From positions 62,001 to 126,000 of the forward strand of contig NW_027017990.1 in assembly GCF_032854445.1 (NCBI RefSeq): 64,000 bases of DNA, in the 5' to 3' direction. This DNA is from Liolophura sinensis (Eukaryota > Mollusca > Polyplacophora > Chitonida > Chitonidae). Under the pieces are notes generated by a model. It saw only the letters and a list, made by a program, of their open reading frames with translations. It had not been told where the DNA came from and ran no database searches. Positions within the stretch are counted from its first letter, which is position 1; every line of letters starts with the position of its first letter. This document shows positions 57,001 to 64,000 of the stretch, one piece after another. Position numbers and translations under genes: made by a program.

Positions 57001-57350
57001 ACATCATTGATTATTCATTTGTGGCTACAGCCAAAAGTATTGGTCGGAGAGCAACGCGGTTTGCACCATTCGATTTCTCGTCACAAAATACGTCGGATGA
57101 GCCTCTTACCAGCAGCATTGGAACAGTTTTTCCACTTTTGGATTTTTGCCTGCTCTTTTTGCGAATTGAAATCGGCTACATTAACTATGTACAATCGCGA
57201 CTGGTCATTACTATATTCAACTTTTCATTATAAGTTATGAGCCTTTCGGTAGCCCAGACGATGTCAAATCTTTGGGCCAAGCCCATTTAACTCACCCAAC
57301 AAATGTCTTACTTCTAAGTCGAAGACAAACTCAATGTCTTTATCTACATG
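54100..57350 (+). repeat. 4-monomer relationship, offset ~2,201 bp
   Basis: Monomers with landmarks 54156, 54706 and 55256 correspond to 56357, 56907 and 57457. Both first members have attcacttg and ggtcattttgc; both second members have tttgggcaaagccc (54,521/56,721) and gcctgctct (54,947/57,148); both third members have caacaaatg. The second copy has acquired private changes: tttaactacatg, ggatgagcc, and ttatgagcctttcgg with gacgatgtc near 57,237-57,265. The intervening monomers (55807 with gggtacattagc) belong to another type. Confidence 0.7.
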
Positions 57351-58366
57351 TAGAAAAACCACACCATTTGTATATAAAAAAAACAAAAGGTACTTGATAC
57401 AATCCGCTGTAAAAAGTACAATTGAACACTGACCCACATCAATAAGGTGCCAAAGGATGCGCAATTGGGCCAGGCATCTCCAGCTGTTGAAAAATTGCAA
57501 ATTTCTATGGTTTCCATGGAGTAAGAGCCGTTGCTGGGCACGTGATCTTGACATCATTGATTATTCATTTGTGGCTACAGCCAAAAGTATTGGTCGGAGA
57601 GCAACGCGGTTTGCACCATTCGATTTCTCGTCACAAAATACGTTGGATTAGCCTCTTACCAGCAGCATTGGAACAGTTTTTCCACTTTTGGATTTTTGCC
57701 TGGTCTTTTTGCTAATTGAAATCGGCTACATTAACTATGTACAATCGCGACTGGTCATTACTATATTCAACTTTTCATTATAAGTTATGTGCCCTTCGGT
57801 AGCCCAGACGACGTCAAATCTTTGGGCCAAGCCCATTTAACTCACCCAACAAATGTCTTACTTCTAAGTCGAAGACAAACTCAATGTCTTTATCTACATG
57901 TAGAAAAACCACACCATTTGTATATAAAAAAAACAAAAGGTACTTGATACAATCCGCTGTAAAAAGTACAATTGAACACTGACCCACATCAATAAGGTGC
58001 CAAAGGATGCGCAATTGGGCCAGGCATCTCCAGCTGTTGAAAAATTGCAAATTTCCTTGGTTTCCATGGAGTAAGAGCCGTTGCTGGGCACGTGATCTTG
58101 ACATCATTGATTATTCATTTGTGGCTACAGCCAAAAGTATTGGTCGGAGAGCAACGCGGTTTGCACCATTCGATTTCTCGTCACAAAATACGTCGGATTA
58201 GCCTCTTACCAGCAGCATTGGAACAGTTTTTCCACTTTTGGATTTTTGCCTGGTCTTTTGCGAATTGAAATCGGCTACATTAACTATGTACAATCGCGAC
58301 TGGTCATTACTATATTCAACTTTTCATTATAAGTTATGTGCCCTTCGGTAGCCCAGACGACGTCAA

Positions 58367-58920
58367 ATCTTTGGGCCAAGCCCATTTAACTCACCCAGCA
58401 AATGTCTTACTTCTAAGTCGAAGACAAACTCAATGTCTTTATCTACATGTAGAAAAACCACACCATTTGTATATATAAAAAAACACAAGGTACATGACAA
58501 AGTCCGCTGTAAAAAGTACAATTGAACACTGACCCACATCAATAAGGTGCCGAAAGACGCGCAATTGGGCCAGGCATCTCCAGCTGTTGAAAAATTGCAA
58601 ATTTCTATGGTTTCCATGGATTAAGAGCCGTTGCTGTTCACGTGATCTTGACATCATTAATTATTCATTTGTGGCTACAGCCAAAAGTATTGGTCGGAGA
58701 GCAACGCGGTTTGCACCATTCGATTTCTCGTCACAAAATACGTCGGATTAGCCTCTTACCAGCAGCATTGGAACAGTTTTTCCACTTTTGGATTTTTGCC
58801 TGGTCATTTTGCTAATTGAAATCGGCTACATTAACTATGTACAATCGCGACTGGTCATTACTATATTCAACATTTCATTATAAGTTATGTGCCCTTCGGT
58901 AGCCCAGACGACGTCAAATC
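58367..58920 (+). repeat. Most divergent monomer of the array
   Basis: Landmark 58557 reads acgcgcaattg. This copy has tatatataaaaaaacac, gtacatgacaaagtccgc (normal: gtacttgatacaatccgc), gccgaaagacgc (normal: gccaaaggatgc), ccatggattaag, gctgttcacgtg (normal: gctgggcacgtg) and cattaattattc, all within about 200 bp. The rest of the unit is ordinary. Its ccatggattaag is shared with 3,594 and 10,199. It also interrupts the common reading frames. It lies immediately left of the exact 3-monomer duplication. It may be an older or edge-derived unit that has escaped homogenization. Confidence 0.85.
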
Positions 58921-60522
58921 TTTGGGCCAAGCCCATTTAACTCACCCAGCAAATGTCTTACTTCTAAGTCGAAGACAAACTCAATATCTTTATCTACATG
59001 CAGAAAAACCACACCATTTGTATATAAAAAAAACACAAGGTACTTGATACAATCCGCTGTAAAAAGTACAATTGAACACTGACCCACATCAATAAGGTGC
59101 CAAAGGATGCGCAATTGGGCCAGGCATCTCCAGCTGTTGAAAAATTGCAAATTTCCTTGGTTTCCATGGAGTAAGAGCCGTTGCTGGGCACGTGATCTTG
59201 ACATCATTGATTATTCACTGGTGGCTACAGCCAAAAGTATTGGTCGGAGAGCAACGCGGTTTGCACCATTCGATTTCTCGTCACAAAATACGTCGGATTA
59301 GCCTCTTACCAGCAGCATTGGAACAGTTTTTCCACTTTTGGATTTTTGCCTGGTCTTTTTGCTTATTGAAATCGGGTACATTAGCTATGTACAATCGCGA
59401 CTGGTCATTACTATATTCAACTTTTCATTATAAGTTATGTGCCCTTCGGTAGCCCAGACGACGTCAAATCTTTGGGCCAAGCCCATTTAACTCACCCACC
59501 AAATGTCTTACTTCTAAGTCGAAGACAAACTCAATGTCTTTATCTACATGTAGAAAAACCACACCATTTGTATATAAAAAAAACACAAGGTACTTGATAC
59601 AATCCGTTGTAAAAAGTACAATTGAACACTGACCCACATCAATAAGGTGCCAAAGGATGCGCAATTGGGCCAGGCATCTCCAGCTGTTGAAAAATTGCAA
59701 ATTTCCTTGGTTTCCATGGAGTAAGAGCCGTTGCTGGGCACGTGATCTTGACATCATTGATTATTTATTTGTGGCTACAGCCAAAAGTATTGGTCGGAGA
59801 GCAACGCGGTTTGCACCATTCGATTTCTCGTCACAAAATACGTCGGATTAGCCTCTTACCAGCAGCATTGGAACAGTTTTTCTACTTTTGGATTTTTGCC
59901 TGGTCTTTTTGCGAATTGAAATCGGCTACATTAACTATGTACAATCGCGACTGGTCATTACTATATTCAACTTTTCATTATAAGTTATGTGCCCTTCGGT
60001 AGCCCAGACGACGTCAAATCTTTGGGTCAAGCCCATTTAACTCACCCAACAAATGTCTTACTTCTAAGTCGAAGACAAACTCAATGTCTTTATCTACATG
60101 TAGAAAAACCACACCATTTGTATATAAAAAAAACAAAAGGTACTTGATACAATCCGCTGTAAAATGTACAATTGAACACTGACCCACATCAATAAGGTGC
60201 CAAAGGATGCGCAATTGGGCCAGGCATCTCCAGCTGTTGAAAAATTGCAAATTTCCTTGGTTTCCATGGAGTAAGAGCCGTTGTTGGGCACGTGATCTTG
60301 ACATCATTGATTATTCATTTGTGGCTACAGCCAAAAGTATTGGTCGGAGAGCAACGCGGTTTGCTCCATTTGATTTCTCGTCACAAAATACGTCGGATTA
60401 GCCTCTTACCAGCAGCATTGGAACAGTTTTTCTACTTTTGGATTTTTGCCTGGTCTTTTTGCGAATTGAAATCGGCTACATTAACTATGTACAATCGCGA
60501 CTGGTCATTACTATATTCAACT
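58873..60522 (+). repeat. 3-monomer higher-order repeat, copy 1 (1,650 bp)
   Basis: Landmarks are 59107 (caatatctt, ctacatgcaga, attcactggtgg, gcttattg, gggtacattagc), 59657 (cacccaccaaatg, aatccgttg, gattatttattt) and 60207 (tttgggtcaagc, gtaaaatgtac, ccgttgttgggc, gctccatttgat). All these private variants recur at +1,650 bp. I saw no mismatch between 58,873-60,635 and 60,523-62,285, about 1,763 bp. The left limit is caacattt versus caactttt (58,872/60,522). Confidence 0.92.
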
Positions 60523-62285
60523 TTTCATTATAAGTTATGTGCCCTTCGGTAGCCCAGACGACGTCAAATCTTTGGGCCAAGCCCATTTAACTCACCCAGC
60601 AAATGTCTTACTTCTAAGTCGAAGACAAACTCAATATCTTTATCTACATGCAGAAAAACCACACCATTTGTATATAAAAAAAACACAAGGTACTTGATAC
60701 AATCCGCTGTAAAAAGTACAATTGAACACTGACCCACATCAATAAGGTGCCAAAGGATGCGCAATTGGGCCAGGCATCTCCAGCTGTTGAAAAATTGCAA
60801 ATTTCCTTGGTTTCCATGGAGTAAGAGCCGTTGCTGGGCACGTGATCTTGACATCATTGATTATTCACTGGTGGCTACAGCCAAAAGTATTGGTCGGAGA
60901 GCAACGCGGTTTGCACCATTCGATTTCTCGTCACAAAATACGTCGGATTAGCCTCTTACCAGCAGCATTGGAACAGTTTTTCCACTTTTGGATTTTTGCC
61001 TGGTCTTTTTGCTTATTGAAATCGGGTACATTAGCTATGTACAATCGCGACTGGTCATTACTATATTCAACTTTTCATTATAAGTTATGTGCCCTTCGGT
61101 AGCCCAGACGACGTCAAATCTTTGGGCCAAGCCCATTTAACTCACCCACCAAATGTCTTACTTCTAAGTCGAAGACAAACTCAATGTCTTTATCTACATG
61201 TAGAAAAACCACACCATTTGTATATAAAAAAAACACAAGGTACTTGATACAATCCGTTGTAAAAAGTACAATTGAACACTGACCCACATCAATAAGGTGC
61301 CAAAGGATGCGCAATTGGGCCAGGCATCTCCAGCTGTTGAAAAATTGCAAATTTCCTTGGTTTCCATGGAGTAAGAGCCGTTGCTGGGCACGTGATCTTG
61401 ACATCATTGATTATTTATTTGTGGCTACAGCCAAAAGTATTGGTCGGAGAGCAACGCGGTTTGCACCATTCGATTTCTCGTCACAAAATACGTCGGATTA
61501 GCCTCTTACCAGCAGCATTGGAACAGTTTTTCTACTTTTGGATTTTTGCCTGGTCTTTTTGCGAATTGAAATCGGCTACATTAACTATGTACAATCGCGA
61601 CTGGTCATTACTATATTCAACTTTTCATTATAAGTTATGTGCCCTTCGGTAGCCCAGACGACGTCAAATCTTTGGGTCAAGCCCATTTAACTCACCCAAC
61701 AAATGTCTTACTTCTAAGTCGAAGACAAACTCAATGTCTTTATCTACATGTAGAAAAACCACACCATTTGTATATAAAAAAAACAAAAGGTACTTGATAC
61801 AATCCGCTGTAAAATGTACAATTGAACACTGACCCACATCAATAAGGTGCCAAAGGATGCGCAATTGGGCCAGGCATCTCCAGCTGTTGAAAAATTGCAA
61901 ATTTCCTTGGTTTCCATGGAGTAAGAGCCGTTGTTGGGCACGTGATCTTGACATCATTGATTATTCATTTGTGGCTACAGCCAAAAGTATTGGTCGGAGA
62001 GCAACGCGGTTTGCTCCATTTGATTTCTCGTCACAAAATACGTCGGATTAGCCTCTTACCAGCAGCATTGGAACAGTTTTTCTACTTTTGGATTTTTGCC
62101 TGGTCTTTTTGCGAATTGAAATCGGCTACATTAACTATGTACAATCGCGACTGGTCATTACTATATTCAACTTTTCATTATAAGTTATGTGCCCTTCGGT
62201 AGCCCAGACGACGTCAAATCTTTGGGCCAAGCCCATTTAACTCACCCAGCAAATGTCTTACTTCTAAGTCGAAGACAAACTCAAT
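60523..62285 (+). repeat. 3-monomer higher-order repeat, copy 2
   Basis: Landmarks 60757, 61307 and 61857 are base-for-base copies of the preceding three as far as I can read. Identity runs on into the next monomer and ends at 62,286, where copy 1 reads caatatctt and this copy caatgtctt. Absence of any difference makes this the youngest duplication in the window. An assembly artefact (a duplicated read overlap) is the main alternative, since private variants in all three monomers are duplicated with nothing new. Confidence 0.92.
62223..62235. repeat. Short inverted repeat tgggc-caa-gccca (example)
   Basis: A five-base stem with a three-base loop occurs at the chosen start of the monomer. The stem is intact in most copies but damaged in left-domain variants with gacca or gctca, in ccaaaccca copies and in gggcaaagccc copies (54,524; 56,724). 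Frequent disruption argues against strong selection on the hairpin. Confidence 0.6.
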
Positions 62286-62292
62286 GTCTTTA

Positions 62293-62304
62293 TCTACATG
62301 TAGA
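62293..62304. repeat. 12-bp perfect palindrome, once per monomer (example)
   Basis: The sequence tctacatgtaga is its own reverse complement. It is present in nearly every copy at the same place, 17 bp upstream of the TATA-like run. It is broken in a few: tctatatgtag at about 25,988, 29,288, 32,038 and 34,788; ctacatgcaga at 58,993 and 60,643; aactacatgtaga at 56,792. A dimeric DNA-binding protein site is possible, but no such factor can be named from sequence alone. Confidence 0.85.
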
Positions 62305-62320
62305 AAAACCACACCATTTG

Positions 62321-62333
62321 TATATAAAAAAAA
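62321..62333 (+). promoter_or_regulatory. TATA-box-like run with A-tract (speculative)
   Basis: The run tatataaaaaaaa resembles a eukaryotic TATA box and occurs once per monomer. It is the main length-variable site of the monomer, with A-runs of about 6 to 10. In many left-domain copies it reads tatatcaaaa, which breaks the TATA match; in 40-52 kb several copies read tatgtaaaa. Nothing else in the monomer shows transcription, and a simple A-rich run could look the same. It is listed as a candidate only, because some satellites are transcribed. Confidence 0.15.
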
Positions 62334-62521
62334 CACAAGGTACTTGATACAATCCGCTGTAAAAAGTACAATTGAACACTGACCCACATCAATAAGGTGC
62401 CAAAGGATGCGCAATTGGGCCAGGCATCTCCAGCTGTTGAAAAATTGCAAATTTCCTTGGTTTCCATGGAGTAAGAGCCGTTGCTGGGCACGTGATCTTG
62501 ACATCATTGATTATTCATTTG

Positions 62522-62576
62522 TGGCTACAGCCAAAAGTATTGGTCGGAGAGCAACGCGGTTTGCACCATTCGATTT
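62522..62576 (+). promoter_or_regulatory. Pol III A/B-box-like pair (weak candidate)
   Basis: The element tggctacagcc loosely resembles the start of a tRNA-type A box. Thirty-five bases further on, attcgattt shares the TTCGA core of the B box. A TTTTT run, a possible Pol III stop, follows about 50 bp later (62,627). Spacing is within the range for internal Pol III promoters. However, the A box has an extra base against its consensus and the B box lacks flanking matches. No tRNA-like fold was found, so chance similarity is likely. Confidence 0.1.
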
Positions 62577-64000
62577 CTCGTCACAAAATACGTCGGATTA
62601 GCCTCTTACCAGCAGCATTGGAACAGTTTTTCCACTTTTGGATTTTTGCCTGGTCTTTTTGCTAATTGAAATCGGCTACATTAACTATGTACAATCGCGA
62701 CTGGTCATTACTATATTCAACTTTTCATTATAAGTTATGTGCCCTTCGGTAGCCCAGACGACGTCAAATCTTTGGGCCAAGCCCATTTAACTCACCCAAC
62801 AAATGTCTTACTTCTAAGTCGAAGACAAACTCAATGTCTTTATCTACATGTAGAAAAACCACACCATTTGTATATAAAAAAAACAAAAGGTACTTGATAC
62901 AATCCGCTGTAAAAAGTACAATTGAACACTGACCCACATCAATAAGGTGCCAAAGGATGCGCAATTGGGCCAGGCATCTCCAGCTGTTGAAAAATTGCAA
63001 ATTTCCTTGGTTTCCATGGAGTAAGAGCCGTTGCTGGGCACGTGATCTTGACGTCATTGATTATTCATTTGTGGCTACAGCCAAAAGTATTGGTCGGAGA
63101 GCAACGCGGTTTGCACCATTCGATTTCTCGTCACAAAATACGTCGGATTAGCCTCTTACCAGCAGCATTGGAACAGTTTTTCCACTTTTGGATTTTTGCC
63201 TGGTCATTTTGCTAATTGAAATCGGCTACATTAACTATGTACAATCGCGACTGGTCATTACTATATTCAACTTTTCATTATAAGTTATGTGCCCTTCGGT
63301 AGCCCAGACGACGTCAAATCTTTGGGCCAAGCCCATTTAACTCACCCAGCAAATGTCTTACTTCTAAGTCGAAGACAAACTCAATGTCTTTATCTACATG
63401 TAGAAAAACCACACCATTTGTATATAAAAAAAACACAAGGTACTTGATACAATCCGCTGTAAAAAGTACAATTGAACACTGACCCACATCAATAAGGTGC
63501 CAAAGGATGCGCAATTGGGCCAGGCATCTCCAGCTGTTGAAAAATTGCAAATTTCTATGGTTTCCATGGAGTAAGAGCTGTTGCTGGGCACGTGATCTTG
63601 ACATCATTGATTATTCATTTGTGGCTACAGCCAAAAGTATTGGTCGGAGAGCAACGCGGTTTGCACCATTCGATTTCTCGTCACAAAATACGTCGGATTA
63701 GCCTCTTACCAGCAGCATTGGAACAGTTTTTCCACTTTTGGATTTTTGCCTGGTCATTTTGCTAATTGAAATCGGCTACATTAACTATGTACAATCGCGA
63801 CTGGTCATTACTATATTCAACATTTCATTATAAGTTATGTGCCCTTCGGTAGCCCAGACGACGTCAAATCTTTGGGCCAAGCCCATTTAACTCACCCAGC
63901 AAATGTCTTACTTCTAAGTCGAAGACAAACTCAATGTCTTTATCTACATGTAGAAAAACCACACCATTTGTATATAAAAAAAACACAAGGTACTTGATAC

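Larger units (their letters stand above)
62223..62772 (+). repeat. Representative monomer (550 bp)
   Basis: This copy carries majority bases at most variable sites and serves as a reference. In order: imperfect hairpin tgggccaagccca (62223-62235); 12-bp palindrome tctacatgtaga (62293-62304); TATA-like run plus A-tract (62321-62333); landmark atgcgcaattg (62407); second ttgggccaggc (62415-62425, the first being ttgggccaagc at 62222); ccatgg (62464-62469); cacgtg (62489-62494); tggctacagcc (62522-62532); attcgattt (62568-62576); T5 run (62627-62631); two more T5 runs (62643-62647, 62656-62660); gacgtc (62760-62765). GC is about 41% by hand count over 540 bases. The phase (start at tgggcc) is arbitrary but makes the window begin almost exactly at a monomer start. 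I do not recognise the family. 550 bp is close to three nucleosome repeats of ~183 bp, but I could not establish a 183-bp internal sub-repeat by eye. Confidence 0.93.
1..64000 (+). repeat. Satellite DNA array, ~550-bp monomer, ~116 tandem copies
   Basis: Direct reading shows the same ~550-bp sequence repeated head to tail from the first base to the last, with no other sequence between copies. The landmark atgcgcaattg (or a one- or two-base variant) starts at 184, 734, 1210, 1761, 2310, 2987, 3536, 4087, 4637, 5187, 5738, 6289, 6839, 7390, 7940, 8491, 9041, 9591, 10141, 10692, then every 549-553 bp to 63507. Only 734-1210 (476 bp) and 2310-2987 (677 bp) break the rhythm. Most 549/550/551 differences come from the length of one A-run and a tatata/tatatc change. 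Monomers usually differ by a few substitutions. No inverted copy, foreign insertion, telomere repeat, rRNA or tRNA was seen. A long-monomer tandem array of this size is characteristic of eukaryotic constitutive heterochromatin; species and chromosomal site cannot be read from the sequence. The + strand is an arbitrary choice of reading direction. Confidence 0.98.
25800..64000 (+). repeat. Right homogenization domain of the array
   Basis: The variant ggtcattttgc first appears at about 25,797 and recurs more than twenty times to 63,760, but never left of that point. The variant caacaaatg (for cagcaaatg) likewise starts near 25,391. Two further variants are more local: gtatgtaaaa at 40.3-51.9 kb and attcacttg at 51.5-56.5 kb. 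The pair aacccgctg plus aattaaacactg recurs at 40.9, 42.0, 45.3, 49.15, 52.45 and 53.55 kb. This nested geography of variants is the expected footprint of short-range unequal exchange or gene conversion. Sub-blocks are listed separately. Confidence 0.8.

Noticed and set aside
62222-62425. Monomer built from ~190-bp sub-repeats, because ttgggccargc occurs twice 193 bp apart
   Set aside because: Similarity does not extend beyond about 11 bases around the two motifs; a self-alignment of the consensus would be needed to revive the idea.
62489-62494. CACGTG as a functional G-box/E-box
   Set aside because: A six-base site is expected by chance at this scale and repeats only because the monomer repeats; there is no linked gene to regulate.
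62568-62584. CENP-B box in the segment attcgatttctcgtcac
   Set aside because: Only the TTCG core fits; the conserved A and the CGGG of the box are absent.
1-64000. CRISPR array
   Set aside because: The repeat unit is 550 bp with no alternation of short direct repeats and unique spacers, and there are no cas genes.
1-64000. Ribosomal DNA intergenic spacer repeats
   Set aside because: No rRNA-gene-like segment appears anywhere, and the array is uninterrupted for 64 kb, longer than ordinary spacer sub-repeat arrays. It cannot be wholly excluded without a search.
1-64000. LTR retrotransposon or DNA transposon insertions
   Set aside because: No terminal repeats, target-site duplications or transposase/reverse-transcriptase motifs were seen, and every stretch is accounted for by monomer sequence.

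Overview
The whole 64 kb window is one uninterrupted head-to-tail satellite array. A monomer of about 550 bp repeats about 116 times, always in the same orientation. Spacing between equivalent landmarks is 549-553 bp except at two rearranged joints: a 75-bp deletion near 1,020 and a 127-bp duplication near 2,629. The window opens and closes inside the array, so both array edges lie outside it. I see no protein-coding gene, RNA gene, CRISPR array or recognisable transposon. The many short open frames are the same few frames of the monomer recurring every 550 bp on both strands, and they open or close with single-base changes.

A homogeneous 64 kb array of a long satellite monomer, with nested higher-order structure, points to a eukaryotic genome: pericentromeric, centromeric, subtelomeric, B- or sex-chromosome heterochromatin. 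The sequence does not say which of these, and I cannot name the species. One canonical monomer counted by hand is about 41% GC. CpG is only mildly depleted (roughly 0.8 of expectation by rough count). I found no CENP-B-box match in the consensus.

Layout. Left domain (1 to about 21.5 kb): marked by private variants (gacca or gctca after gggccaa, agaaccg, tatatcaaaa) never seen further right. It contains a duplicated 9/10-monomer block (10.33-15.39 and 15.29-20.89 kb) and older related tracts at offsets of about 6.6 and 6.05 kb. Transition (about 21.5-25.8 kb): left-domain variants stop, right-domain variants start, and eight or nine single-base indels cluster between 22.61 and 23.98 kb, which looks like a poorly polished or joined assembly segment. 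Right domain (25.8-64 kb): marked by ggtcattttgc and caacaaatg. It contains a 5-monomer higher-order repeat of 2,750 bp (28.12-35.27 kb), a 6-monomer relationship (41.5-47.0 kb), a 2-monomer repeat (51.9-54.1 kb), a 4-monomer relationship (54.1-57.4 kb), one divergent monomer (58.4-58.7 kb) and a 3-monomer block repeated base-for-base (58.87-62.29 kb).

No genes work together here. What the window records is satellite evolution: local amplification of different multi-monomer units, gain or loss of whole monomers inside duplicated blocks, and regional homogenization. Functional suggestions (TATA-like element, internal Pol III-like boxes, palindromes, curved DNA) are speculative and labelled so. 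All comparisons were made by eye.
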